Below are positions 1 through 8,122 of a stretch of 44,671 bases of DNA, in pieces. Source of the DNA: Treponema sp. (GTDB taxonomy: Bacteria > Spirochaetota > Spirochaetia > Treponematales > Treponemataceae); assembly GCA_016293645.1 (NCBI GenBank), contig JAEDDW010000009.1:1-44671 (forward strand), read 5' to 3'. Each line of letters begins with the position of its first letter. Within the stretch, counting starts at the first letter, position 1. A model generated the notes under the pieces. The model saw nothing but the letters and a program-made list of their open reading frames with translations. It had not been told where the DNA came from and did no database searches. The translations under genes were made by a program, and so were the position numbers.

Positions 1-22
1 TGAATTATGAATTGGAGTAACT

Positions 23-505
23 ATGGATCTTAAAGCACTTTATCAGGAAATATTGAACGAGCATAACCTTAATCCAAACAATAAGGGTGAAACTTCAGAC
101 GCTAATTTTGTCCTTCGGGGAGTCAATCCAAGCTGCGGTGATGACATTACCCTTAACCTGAAGGTCAGTGATGAGGGCATCATTACAGGCGGAACTTTTT
201 CTGGTTCCGGTTGTGCCATAAGCCAGGCAAGCGTTGACATGATGCTGGACAATGTTATCGGCAAATCAAAGGACGAGGCACTTCGCCTTGCTTCTCTTTT
301 CATGGACATGATCAAAGGAAATGCTGAAGGCGATGCCCTTGAAGATCTTGATGAAGCAGCAAGCCTTCAGAACATCAGCACCATGCCGGCCCGCGTAAAG
401 TGTGCGGTTCTTGGTTGGCATACAATGGAAGAAATGCTCAAGAACGGTAAAACGACAGCAAGCGGAACAGCTGAGCACTGTTCAACTTCAACGGAAGGAA
501 TGTAA
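23..505 (+). CDS. sufU: SufU-type iron-sulfur cluster assembly scaffold
   Basis: 160-residue protein of the SufU/NifU-N family, which receives sulfur from the SufS cysteine desulfurase and takes part in cytosolic Fe-S cluster assembly. The three conserved metal/sulfur-ligand cysteines are visible: Cys38 in NPSCGD (with Asp40), Cys64 in GSGCAISQAS, and Cys127 in RVKCAVLGW. The extra segment between the second and third cysteines (about residues 96-115) is the insertion that separates SufU from IscU. A GGAG Shine-Dalgarno lies just upstream of the ATG. The next gene starts 1 base after the stop, so this is probably the distal part of a suf operon whose sufS would lie upstream of the window. The C-terminal 20 residues are Ser/Thr-rich and not conserved-looking. 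Family call is secure; the specific partner is inferred. Confidence 0.93.
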   Translation: MDLKALYQEILNEHNLNPNNKGETSDANFVLRGVNPSCGDDITLNLKVSDEGIITGGTFSGSGCAISQASVDMMLDNVIGKSKDEALRLASLFMDMIKGNAEGDALEDLDEAASLQNISTMPARVKCAVLGWHTMEEMLKNGKTTASGTAEHCSTSTEGM

Positions 506-506
506 G

Positions 507-1763
507 ATGAACCCAAATATTACAAGAGTTCTCCTTAAACCAAAAGAGGATAGAGAAATAAACCAGGGTTTCCCATGGGCTTTTGACAACGAGATTGCTT
601 CTGTCAAATACAATGCAAAGGATGGAACAGGTGTAAAGACATCATCCCTTGCCGACTGTGATGTAGATGATGGAGCTGTTGTTGAAGTGTGCACAAATGC
701 AGGTGGTTTCCTTGGAACCGGTGTCATCAACAGAAAATCGAAGATCACGATCCGCATTTTCAGCCGTGAACATGCAGATCAGATCATGGCTGACACATAC
801 GGCTACTGGGATAAGGTGATCCGCAACGCCGTAAACATCCGCAAACTCAACTTTGCCGACAGCGACAGTTACCGCCTTGTTTTTGGTGAAGCTGATTTTG
901 TTCCTGGTCTCATCTGTGAGCGTTACGTTGACGACGGCAAGGTATATCTTGTTGTGCAGTTCCTTGCTCTTGCCTGTGAGATTTTCAGAAAGGAAATCCT
1001 TAGTGCTCTGGAAAAGGCATGCAGTCCATACGCAGTCTACGAGCGCAGCGATGCGGCGGTTCGTGAAAAGGAAGGTCTTTTAGAAAAGGCCGGCTGGATC
1101 GGCAAGATTGGAAAGGAAGTCATCACGATCGTTGAAAACGGAATCAGGATCGAAGTGGATCTTGCCCGTGGACAGAAGACGGGATACTTTCTTGATCAGA
1201 AATTCAATCGCGCCCGTGTCGCTGAATTCTGCCGTGGAAAAAAAGTTCTTGATACGTTTACCCATACAGGTGCTTTCGGGCTCAATGCTTTCAGGGCAGG
1301 AGCCAGGGAAGTTGTAAGTGTCGACATTTCCGAAGAGGCTGTAAACCTTGTAAACAGAAACATTGAGAACAACGGTGCTTCCAATGTCGTTAAGGCAGTG
1401 TGTGCTGATGTCTTTGATGTCCTCAAGAAGTATGAGACTGACGGCGAAAAATTCGATGTGATCATCCTTGATCCTCCTGCATTCACAAAGAAAGCGAAGG
1501 CCATCGAAAAGGCTTACGGCGGATATAAGGAAATAAACCTTCGTGCCATGAGGATCCTTAACGAAGGCGGAATTCTTGTTACATGTTCTTGTTCCCATTA
1601 TTTTGATGAAAACACATTCTACGACATGATCATGCATGCAGCAAAGGACAGCCACAAGAGGGTTCAGGTGCTTGAAAAGCGCGGTGCTGCCCCAGACCAT
1701 CCTGTCCTTCTTGGATATCCAAAGAGCGAATACCTTAAGTGCGCCATATGCAGAGTTCTGTAA
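507..1763 (+). CDS. Class I SAM-dependent rRNA methyltransferase, RlmI-like (PUA domain)
   Basis: 418-residue protein when started at the ATG at 507, which has an AAGGAA Shine-Dalgarno inside the end of sufU; a longer frame to 402 would overlap sufU and is not needed. The N-terminal ~75 residues look like a PUA RNA-binding domain (QGFPWAFDNEI, then GGFLGTGVINRKS). The catalytic half has GQKTGYFLDQ (about 222-231), the SAM-binding DTFTHTGAFGLNA (about 249-261), VSVDIS (270-275) and LDPPAF (321-326), followed by CSCSHYF. This is the RlmI/YccW (COG1092) arrangement. RlmI makes 5-methylcytosine in 23S rRNA; the exact target base here is inferred, and a related paralogue with another target is possible. 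It sits between sufU and miaA in an apparent operon and overlaps the miaA start. Confidence 0.88.
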   Translation: MNPNITRVLLKPKEDREINQGFPWAFDNEIASVKYNAKDGTGVKTSSLADCDVDDGAVVEVCTNAGGFLGTGVINRKSKITIRIFSREHADQIMADTYGYWDKVIRNAVNIRKLNFADSDSYRLVFGEADFVPGLICERYVDDGKVYLVVQFLALACEIFRKEILSALEKACSPYAVYERSDAAVREKEGLLEKAGWIGKIGKEVITIVENGIRIEVDLARGQKTGYFLDQKFNRARVAEFCRGKKVLDTFTHTGAFGLNAFRAGAREVVSVDISEEAVNLVNRNIENNGASNVVKAVCADVFDVLKKYETDGEKFDVIILDPPAFTKKAKAIEKAYGGYKEINLRAMRILNEGGILVTCSCSHYFDENTFYDMIMHAAKDSHKRVQVLEKRGAAPDHPVLLGYPKSEYLKCAICRVL

Positions 1764-2683
1764 ACACAGTTGTGCTTCTTGGACCTACGGCCGTCGGAAA
1801 AACATGGCTCGGGGTTCAGCTGGCACGGCATTTTGGATGGGATATAATCTCCGCAGATTCAAGACAGGTCTATAAAGGCCTTGATCTTGGAAGCGGAAAG
1901 GACATCAACGAATATTCAGAAGGGGGCAGTGCGGTTCCCTACCATCTCATAGACATTACGACCCTTGAAAGTGAATACAACGTGTTCAATTTTCAGCAGG
2001 ATTTCTACAGAATTTTTTCAGACTTCCAGAAAGAAAATAAAATGTCCTTCATTGTTGGCGGAACCGGAATGTACATTGATTCCGTAGTCAGGGATTATGA
2101 GCTTATTCCAGTTCCGGAAAATCCTGAACTACATCAGAATCTCATGGATACTCCCCTTGAGGAACTTGCAGAACAATTGCTTTCATTGAAACCTGATCTT
2201 CATAACAAAAGCGACCTTGTGCTGAAAGACCGTGTTGTGAAGGCTCTTGAAATTGAGATGTTCAAAAGGTCTCCGGAAGGCAAAGCTGTGCTTGAAGAAA
2301 AGAATGCGCGTCCCAAGGTAAAGCCCTTTGTGATCGGCACGACAATTGACCGCAGCAACCTTCACAGGAATATCGAAAAAAGACTTTTTGAACGCATTGA
2401 CCAGGGGATGATCGAGGAAGTTGAAAACCTGCACAAGGAATTTTCCTGGGAGCGTCTTGAAAAACTTGGACTTGAATACCGTTATGTGAGTTTCTTCCTG
2501 GAAGGAAAAATTCAGACTAAAAAAGAAATGGCAGAGGAGCTGTATCATGCCATCTGCCAGTTTGCCAAGCGCCAGGAAACCTGGTTCCGCGGAATGGAAA
2601 GAAAAGGTGTAGAAATTCACTGGCTGCCTGAAGATAATGATAAGCAGGTTAAGCTTAAGGCTGCCTTGGATTTACTTTCTTAA
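1748..2683 (+). CDS. miaA: tRNA dimethylallyltransferase
   Basis: MiaA transfers a dimethylallyl group to N6 of adenosine 37 in tRNAs reading codons that start with U. Diagnostic motifs are all present: P-loop GPTAVGKT (residues 12-19), DSRQVYKGLDLGSGK (from 37), the substrate motif GGTGMYIDS, and the C-terminal KRQETWFR. The length of 311 residues is normal for the family. The ATG at 1748 places the P-loop at the expected distance; a GTG at 1739 would add three residues and cannot be excluded. The start overlaps the end of the upstream methyltransferase gene by 16 bases, which suggests translational coupling and one transcript with sufU. Two RNA-modification genes therefore travel together behind an Fe-S scaffold gene. 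Confidence 0.96.
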   Translation: MQSSVNTVVLLGPTAVGKTWLGVQLARHFGWDIISADSRQVYKGLDLGSGKDINEYSEGGSAVPYHLIDITTLESEYNVFNFQQDFYRIFSDFQKENKMSFIVGGTGMYIDSVVRDYELIPVPENPELHQNLMDTPLEELAEQLLSLKPDLHNKSDLVLKDRVVKALEIEMFKRSPEGKAVLEEKNARPKVKPFVIGTTIDRSNLHRNIEKRLFERIDQGMIEEVENLHKEFSWERLEKLGLEYRYVSFFLEGKIQTKKEMAEELYHAICQFAKRQETWFRGMERKGVEIHWLPEDNDKQVKLKAALDLLS

Positions 2684-2690
2684 TAGTAAT

Positions 2691-2763
2691 CTCGATTGCA
2701 TCGCAATCGAGGGGCGAAAGTTAGCTCCGCAGTAAGTAACTTTTTAAGCAAACGCTTTCGCCC
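2691..2763. repeat. Double palindrome between miaA and a convergent small gene
   Basis: Two nested or tandem inverted repeats fill the gap after miaA. The first is a perfect 9-bp stem with a 3-base loop (CTCGATTGC at 2691-2699 and GCAATCGAG at 2703-2711). The second has 9-bp arms GGGCGAAAG (2712-2720) and CTTTCGCCC (2755-2763) with a 34-base interior. No T-run follows the first stem, so it is not a classic intrinsic terminator, although it lies where both converging transcripts would end. The right arm runs into the stop codon of the minus-strand gene. It may be an extragenic palindromic repeat unit. Confidence 0.6.
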
Positions 2764-2984
2764 TAGATGTTGGCAGCCATTCTGTCTTCGGCTGTCTCAA
2801 TCTTTGTAAGGTAACCAGTTCTGATGCAAGATTCAAACAAAGATTTTGAGATGAAATCTGTTGTGATGTCATCGTAGCCGTCCTTGTCGCGAACGATCCT
2901 TACGACGAAACCGTCCTCTGTTTCCTTGATGATTGTCATGTAGTCGCTTGAGTTTCCAATGCTTTTAAGTGTGTAGTATGCCAT
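2763..2984 (-). CDS. Small conserved-looking protein of unknown function
   Basis: 73-residue acidic protein that I do not recognise. It starts MAYYTLKSIGN and has alternating beta-like segments (YMTIIKETEDGFVVRIVRD) followed by a helical C-terminal half (FISKSLFESCIRTGYLTKIE). There is no signal peptide or membrane segment, so it should be cytoplasmic. A strong GAGGGG Shine-Dalgarno 6 bases before the ATG, and the absence of any competing frame, support it as a real gene. It is transcribed alone, opposite to miaA and tatD. The middle reads like a small all-beta or alpha+beta fold, but no function can be assigned. Confidence 0.8.
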   Translation of the reverse strand: MAYYTLKSIGNSSDYMTIIKETEDGFVVRIVRDKDGYDDITTDFISKSLFESCIRTGYLTKIETAEDRMAANI

Positions 2985-3119
2985 ATTTTACCCCTCTGAC
3001 AGGAAATCAACGCTCTTGGTATTGATCCCCAAAATATTAGCTTTAAACTCCCGGGTTTTCCCCTGTACTTACATTTTCGGAATCTTGAAAAAATTGTTTA
3101 GTTTTTTATGGTAAAAGTA

Positions 3120-3125
3120 TACAAT
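3120..3125 (+). promoter_or_regulatory. Candidate -10 element (TACAAT) for a leaderless tatD mRNA
   Basis: TACAAT ends exactly 7 bases before the ATG at 3132, so transcription would start on the A of the start codon. No Shine-Dalgarno precedes that ATG. A good -35 is not obvious; TTGTTT at 3094-3099 has a long 20-base spacer. Confidence 0.5.
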
Positions 3126-3131
3126 CAGAAC

Positions 3132-3893
3132 ATGCCATACGTTGATGCCCATTTCCATCTGATTCCCTGTGTCGAACAATGCGGAAAGAATTCCGTCCTT
3201 GATTTCTACGGAACTGAAAACTATGCCATTACCTGTGCCCACAGTCCCCAGGAGTTTGAAAAGCAGGATCTGTTCATACATGAAAATGGACTTTCAAAAA
3301 ATATCGTCCGGTCTTTTGGAATCCATCCCCAGCTTCCATTGGTTGCCTATGCCGATAATCTGGAAATGCTTTTAAAGGAAAAACGCATAACTTGCATAGG
3401 AGAAACCGGTTTTGATTTTTATACAGAGGAATATAAATCTAAAAAGGCGGAACAGCTTGAATCCTTTCACGCATGCCTTGACCTTGCCGTAAAACATTCA
3501 GTTCCTCTTGTGATACATGACAGAAAAGCTCTGGACATTTTATTTTCACACATCGGGCTTTTGAAAAAGGTACCATCCGTTTTGTTCCATTCTTTTGCTT
3601 TTTCTTCAACGGAAGCAAGATCCATACTTACTCATGGAGTAAACGCATATTTTTCATTTTCAAAGCAGATATTGAACGGAAACAAAAAGTCATTGTCATG
3701 TCTTGAAGATCTACCCCTGGACAGGCTGTTTATGGAAACGGATGCTCCATACCAGACCCTGAAGGGCGAATCTCATACTTTGCCGTCAGAAATCATCAGA
3801 GTCTATGAAGAAGGTGCTCGGATAAAAAAAATGTCCCTTGATTCCTTCTGTCAGGAAACGAGGGACAATTTCAGATGCCTATTTGGACTTTGA
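3132..3893 (+). CDS. tatD: TatD-family metal-dependent hydrolase/DNase
   Basis: 253 residues from the ATG at 3132. This start gives MPYVDAHFHL, the usual N-terminal beginning of the family; an in-frame ATG at 3108 would add eight atypical residues. Metal ligands of the TatD amidohydrolase barrel are visible: His7 and His9 (HFH), Glu91 (GETGFDF), His129 (VIHDR), His153 (FHSFAF) and Asp204 (METDAPY). Family members are divalent-metal 3'-5' DNases or hydrolases. The general barrel motifs are conserved, but GETGFDF differs from the common GEIGLDY. The 3' end overlaps the 3' end of lnt on the other strand by 15 bases. There is no Shine-Dalgarno; a -10-like hexamer immediately upstream suggests a leaderless message. 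Confidence 0.88.
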   Translation: MPYVDAHFHLIPCVEQCGKNSVLDFYGTENYAITCAHSPQEFEKQDLFIHENGLSKNIVRSFGIHPQLPLVAYADNLEMLLKEKRITCIGETGFDFYTEEYKSKKAEQLESFHACLDLAVKHSVPLVIHDRKALDILFSHIGLLKKVPSVLFHSFAFSSTEARSILTHGVNAYFSFSKQILNGNKKSLSCLEDLPLDRLFMETDAPYQTLKGESHTLPSEIIRVYEEGARIKKMSLDSFCQETRDNFRCLFGL

Positions 3894-5975
3894 CGAAGTT
3901 TTTTTTGCCGCTGAAGGCTTTTTTGCAGCAGTTGTGCTTTTATCTGCTGTTTCTTTGACTGCTGTTTTTTTTACAGCTGTCTTCTTTGCTGTATTTTTCT
4001 TTACCGCATTTTTTCTGGCAGGCGAAGGTTTTTCGTCTTCGACAGTTTTCTTTGCCGTAGCTTTGGCTTTTGCTGCTGCCTTCGGTTCAGCTGATTTTCT
4101 GGCGGATTTTACGGCTGGCCTTGATTCTTCCGCCTGAGTTTTTTCTGCGTTTTCATTTATGATGCAATATTTTTTGATGAATGAAGAAATGGCATCTCTT
4201 GCAGTCTGCTCAAGCCTCTGTGGAACACGATAAAAGTCGGAAAGCATTTTTGCCGTTGCAAGAAGAAGTGCGATGAAAAGCATGACCGGCAGCCAGTCTC
4301 CGTAAATCGAATAGATTGTGTTTTTCCGTTGGTAGACAGGAATCTCCCATGCGCCAGAACATTCTTCAAACAGAGGCATGTCCTTAAGTATTCTTCCCGC
4401 AGGGTCGACGACTACGGAATATCCGGAATTTGCACAGCGCACAAGTGTCGTCCTGAATTCGATTGCAAGATAGCTTGCCACTATGAAGTGCTGAAGTTCT
4501 GATGAATTGGTTTTTGACCAGGAGTCGTTGGTGATGTTCAGGAAAATTTCGCTGCCCATGTTGTAAAGGTTTCTGCATACTGAAGGGAAAGAATCCTCAA
4601 AGCAGATGGGAGTCGTAAAATTCACATAGGAATATGGATTGCGGTCTGCCCCATCAATGTATTTCCTTGTGTGGTCGAAATTATTCTTCCCCTGGTCATC
4701 CAGGGCTATCGTTTCGTACAGCTTATGGCCAGTGTATAAAGGAGGAATGTCATTGTCCTTGAGTTCCACAGGGATGCTGAAAAGAACATACTGGAATCCC
4801 GATGTAAGGGTAGAAGCAAAACCGACCACATTCTTCATGAAGTAATTCATGAGGGGGTTGTCGGAATAAGGAATTTTTTCCGCAAAAGGAACAAGCTGGA
4901 TCTTGCTGTAGAATCCGGAATAGTTTCCGTCAACGTCAAAAAGAATGGCGCTGTTGGAGTACTGTTTTTTCTTGCTGTTTACCCGGGTTCCACCTCCGAT
5001 GATAAATGGAACTCTTACGGAACTGATGTATCCCTCAAGGGATGCGTTTCTAGGAAAACCGGAGTAGTAGAATCTGGCTGCAGGAAAATTCTTTGAGAGA
5101 ACTCCTTCGCTCCATACGACAAGATCAGGTTTCTCATCATTTTCCCTGAATTTCTCAATGGCTTCGTCTGTCAGTCTTTTTGACACAGCTATGGAAGTCT
5201 CGTCGCCTGATTCCCATGGATCTACATTCTGCTGAACAAGTACTGCGTTGAAAGTTTTCTCCGGGATACGTGGAATTGACCAGTTGATGATTCCGTATAT
5301 TCCGGCAAGGGCAAAAAGGGATGCAGTAAAGTAGAGACACTGCCTGTAGTTGCCGATGAGTTTTGGTTCCGGCTGAAACTGTCCAAGCAATGAGATGCCT
5401 TCCGCGAAAAGAGCTGAGAAAAGCACGTATATGAATGTTATCCCCCAGACTCCTGTGACGTCGGCTATCTGTGTGAAAATTTTCCAGTTATAGGCACCCA
5501 TGGAAACTGTTCCCCAGGGATAACCCATGGCACCGGTGGATTTTACGTATTCATAGAGAACCCAGACAGAAGCAAACCAGATCATTCTCTTGAATTGAGA
5601 ATAACAATCTGTTCCGCTTGATTCCTGAAGTTCATCAGTTTTTTTAAGGAATGAGGGAAAAATCCAGGCAATGATACCAAAAGTTCCGCCTTCAAAGGCA
5701 GTTCCAGCTGCACTTGCTCCAAGGGTAAAGGCTGCGAAACCGTGGAAATTGGCAAGCCAGTAGCTTGAAATCAGATGGACGGTAAGGGTTTGGATGAAAA
5801 ATATAACAAAAGATTCTTTGTAGGATTTTGATCTATACAGGGCAATGTAAAGCGGTGCAAGGCAGAAAAGTGTAAGGAATGGTGAGCCGAATGGAAGCAG
5901 CTCGTTTGCTATGGCAAGGGCCTCTATGACGCCCGAAAATACAGCATAAAAAACTTGTAAAACAGTAAAATTCAT
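3879..5975 (-). CDS. lnt: Apolipoprotein N-acyltransferase with a Lys/Ala-rich C-terminal tail
   Basis: Lnt adds the third acyl chain to the N-terminal cysteine of lipoproteins in the inner membrane. The first ~230 residues hold several hydrophobic segments, followed by a nitrilase-type domain. The Glu-Lys-Cys triad is visible as Glu290 (VVWSEGV), Lys358 (YSKIQLVPFAEK) and Cys458 (TPICFED). The Lys-to-Cys distance is about 100 residues, longer than in E. coli Lnt. A final membrane segment lies at about 561-575. The protein is 698 residues, against ~510 for E. coli, because residues ~607-698 form a histone-H1-like tail rich in Lys, Ala, Thr and Ser with AKKTA/VKKTA repeats, predicted to be cytoplasmic. 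Several lipoproteins in the window are likely substrates of this pathway. No Shine-Dalgarno; a promoter abuts the ATG. Confidence 0.93.
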   Translation of the reverse strand: MNFTVLQVFYAVFSGVIEALAIANELLPFGSPFLTLFCLAPLYIALYRSKSYKESFVIFFIQTLTVHLISSYWLANFHGFAAFTLGASAAGTAFEGGTFGIIAWIFPSFLKKTDELQESSGTDCYSQFKRMIWFASVWVLYEYVKSTGAMGYPWGTVSMGAYNWKIFTQIADVTGVWGITFIYVLFSALFAEGISLLGQFQPEPKLIGNYRQCLYFTASLFALAGIYGIINWSIPRIPEKTFNAVLVQQNVDPWESGDETSIAVSKRLTDEAIEKFRENDEKPDLVVWSEGVLSKNFPAARFYYSGFPRNASLEGYISSVRVPFIIGGGTRVNSKKKQYSNSAILFDVDGNYSGFYSKIQLVPFAEKIPYSDNPLMNYFMKNVVGFASTLTSGFQYVLFSIPVELKDNDIPPLYTGHKLYETIALDDQGKNNFDHTRKYIDGADRNPYSYVNFTTPICFEDSFPSVCRNLYNMGSEIFLNITNDSWSKTNSSELQHFIVASYLAIEFRTTLVRCANSGYSVVVDPAGRILKDMPLFEECSGAWEIPVYQRKNTIYSIYGDWLPVMLFIALLLATAKMLSDFYRVPQRLEQTARDAISSFIKKYCIINENAEKTQAEESRPAVKSARKSAEPKAAAKAKATAKKTVEDEKPSPARKNAVKKNTAKKTAVKKTAVKETADKSTTAAKKPSAAKKTSSKSK

Positions 5976-5981
5976 TGTATT

Positions 5982-6010
5982 ATTCTAGTAGTATATATAG
6001 AAAAATTCAA
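5982..6010 (-). promoter_or_regulatory. Promoter of lnt, predicted leaderless
   Basis: On the minus strand TTGAAT (6010-6005), a 17-base spacer and TAGAAT (5987-5982) form a sigma-70-like promoter. The -10 ends exactly 7 bases before the lnt ATG at 5975, so +1 would be the A of ATG. No Shine-Dalgarno is present. Confidence 0.65.
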
Positions 6011-6086
6011 CAATATTTAGTATTCCCTGGTCAGTTGAACTTTTCCGGGAATCATGAAATGCATTGAAAAAAGTCGGGAGGGGAAT

Positions 6087-7259
6087 ATGGATAAAGTGAT
6101 TGCCGAGCATAAGAAGGAATATGGCGTGAAGCCTTCTGTCATTTCCCAGGCGCCTGGTCGGTTCCATCTTTGTGGTGAGCATTCATGGATGTTCAGGGAC
6201 AAGACTTTATCGATGGCAGTAAACCTTCCGGTCTATGTAGCCGGATCCCTTCGTGATGACACCAGTTTCAGGTTCAATTTCGTTCAGCTTGAAGAAAAAA
6301 AGCATGCAAATTTAAGTTCCCTCAAACTCAAAAAAGAGGATAAATGGGCTAATTCAGTAAAGTCTGTTCTTTATGGTTTTGCAAGCGGGAATTTTGATCT
6401 TAAGGGAATCGATTTTACGATCTATACTGATATTCTTCCTTCCGCAGGGTTTGGAATCACTACAGCCATCAAGGTTGCTTCGGCGTGGGTCATCAAGGAA
6501 CTTTGCGGAATCAAGTGTCCCCAGGATCAGATGCTCAAGGTTCTTGAAAGGGCCAACAGAAATTACTACGGAACGGACAACCACATGGCGGACACCTATG
6601 CCGCATTGTTTTCCAAGGAAGACAGCCTGGTACTCACGGATTATTCGGAAAAATCCTGGGATCTTATTCCTTTCAAGGTGAAGGATAGAAAGGTGATCCT
6701 TACAGATGCCAGTGTTCCAAGAATCGTCACATGGAACGAAGACAGCCTCATGCAGCCAGAAAATGTTCTCCTGCTTGGTGAGCTGAAGAACCTGAGGTCG
6801 AATGTCTATGGCGGATGGCAGTATGAGGAAAGTCAGACCGAAATAAACGAAGTCCTTGGTGTTGTAAACGAAGATACGAAAAGACGTCTTAATTGCATCA
6901 TGAAGGAACATAAGTGTGTTCTTGACTGCATTGTCGGACTGCAGAAAAATGATTTTGCCTGCTTTGCCCGTTCGGTAAACAGAAGTCATGACAACATGAG
7001 GGATTACGAGATTTCCTGTCCTGAAATCGACTGGATCATCAAGAGAATCCGCAACCTCGATGAAAAACCCGATGACTTGAGGACTCCTGTAAACTGTGGC
7101 CGCATTACCGGCAAGGGATTTGGCCGCGGAATCTATTCAGTCCTCAGGGACGAGGATGTCGCCAAATACAAGGAAAAACTCGAGGAATATGAGCGTATTT
7201 TCGGTTTTGAGGCCCGCTGCTATGAAGTTGAACCGGCAAAGGGAGTTCACCTTCTATGA
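6087..7259 (+). CDS. Divergent galactokinase-like GHMP kinase
   Basis: 390 residues from the ATG at 6087, chosen because a GGGAGGGGA Shine-Dalgarno sits just before it; an upstream in-frame ATG at 6054 lacks one. The three GHMP-kinase motifs are recognisable: APGRFHLCGEHSWMF (22-36), the phosphate loop LPSAGFGITTA (117-127) and GRITGKGFGRG (338-348). Against the galactokinase signature GRVNLIGEHTDYNGG, the sugar-binding Asp after GEHT is replaced (GEHSWMF), and the usual MDQ catalytic motif reads HMADT (Asp169). Sugar 1-phosphorylation is therefore likely in kind, but galactose as substrate is doubtful. The gene overlaps surE by 4 bases (ATGA), and no other Leloir-pathway gene is nearby. Confidence 0.8.
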   Translation: MDKVIAEHKKEYGVKPSVISQAPGRFHLCGEHSWMFRDKTLSMAVNLPVYVAGSLRDDTSFRFNFVQLEEKKHANLSSLKLKKEDKWANSVKSVLYGFASGNFDLKGIDFTIYTDILPSAGFGITTAIKVASAWVIKELCGIKCPQDQMLKVLERANRNYYGTDNHMADTYAALFSKEDSLVLTDYSEKSWDLIPFKVKDRKVILTDASVPRIVTWNEDSLMQPENVLLLGELKNLRSNVYGGWQYEESQTEINEVLGVVNEDTKRRLNCIMKEHKCVLDCIVGLQKNDFACFARSVNRSHDNMRDYEISCPEIDWIIKRIRNLDEKPDDLRTPVNCGRITGKGFGRGIYSVLRDEDVAKYKEKLEEYERIFGFEARCYEVEPAKGVHLL

Positions 7260-8065
7260 GAGTTCTCCTTGCGAATGACGACGGAATAAATGCTCCTGGA
7301 ATTTCTGCATTGGCAAGAAGATTCAGCAGGGAGCATGAGGTTTACATTGTTGCTCCCGATACAAACAGGTCTGCCGCATCCTGCTCAATGACTGTTGCAA
7401 GACCCATGAAAATAGTGAAGATCGATTCGGAGAACCTTCCTTCCGTTGCGGCATTTTCCCTTGCAGGATCTCCTGTTGACTGTGCTCTTTGCGGAATTGC
7501 CGGGCCTCACGTTCCTGATGTTGATGTGGTTGTTTCAGGCATAAATGACGGACCTAATGTTGGTACTGACATCATATATTCAGGTACCTGTGGTGCTGCA
7601 AGACATGCGAGTCTTTCCGGAATTCCTGGTATCGCCTTGAGTGTTGACTGCAACTCCTTCCGCGATCCTCAGGACAGTGGAAATGACCTTTACTATGATA
7701 CTGTCGCCGATTTTGCCTGCAGGAACCTTGAAAAGCTCATCGAACTTTGCGGCGAGAAAAAAATGGTCGGTGACCGTTATGTCTATGAACGTTTCGTGAA
7801 TGTCAATACGCCATGCCTTAAGAAATACAAGGGTGTCAGGCTTACCAATCCATGCGTGCGCAGATATTTTGACAAGATAGAAATAGAGAAGATGGATGAT
7901 GAATCCATGACCTCCACTTGTGTCGGAGAATGCAAGGTTTTCAGTTATGGTGATGATATGGCCGATTTCAAGGCTACGGAAAGCGGTTACGTTTCTGTCA
8001 GTTCCGTATATGCGGAAGCTGCCTTCGTGGACTTGAGGGGATTTGAAAATAGTTTTATTGTATAG
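7256..8065 (+). CDS. surE: 5'/3'-nucleotidase SurE
   Basis: SurE is a metal-dependent nucleoside-monophosphate phosphatase associated with stress and stationary-phase survival. The metal site is intact: Asp8-Asp9 in LLANDDGINAPGI, the Ser of NRSAASCSMT, and the Asn of SGINDGPNVG. YSGTCGAARHAS is the next conserved block. The length of 269 residues is usual for the family. The ATG overlaps the stop of the GHMP kinase gene as ATGA, which suggests coupled translation. Asp-rich and Cys-containing loops in the C-terminal third are typical of variable SurE tetramerisation arms. The pairing with a sugar kinase-like protein is suggestive of phosphate-ester metabolism but does not define a pathway. 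Confidence 0.95.
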   Translation: MRVLLANDDGINAPGISALARRFSREHEVYIVAPDTNRSAASCSMTVARPMKIVKIDSENLPSVAAFSLAGSPVDCALCGIAGPHVPDVDVVVSGINDGPNVGTDIIYSGTCGAARHASLSGIPGIALSVDCNSFRDPQDSGNDLYYDTVADFACRNLEKLIELCGEKKMVGDRYVYERFVNVNTPCLKKYKGVRLTNPCVRRYFDKIEIEKMDDESMTSTCVGECKVFSYGDDMADFKATESGYVSVSSVYAEAAFVDLRGFENSFIV

Positions 8066-8122
8066 AAGAGACTTCGGAATCAAAATGTTCCGGGGCTTAC
8101 CATATTTCAGGGTGGGAATAAT

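Noticed and set aside
402..506. Upstream extension of the RlmI-like gene into sufU
   Set aside because: The extension overlaps sufU coding sequence and its residues do not look like a PUA domain; the ATG at 507 has a Shine-Dalgarno.
1080..1700. 206-codon minus-strand open frame
   Set aside because: Antisense to the SAM methyltransferase motifs; no family resemblance.
3838..4137. Plus-strand 99-codon hydrophobic frame in the lnt tail region
   Set aside because: It is the antisense of the Lys/Ala-rich tail; Phe/Ala-rich content follows from complementing AAG/GCN codons, and there is no ribosome site.
6354..6989. 211-codon minus-strand open frame
   Set aside because: Antisense to the GHMP kinase gene, which has recognisable motifs in the other frame.
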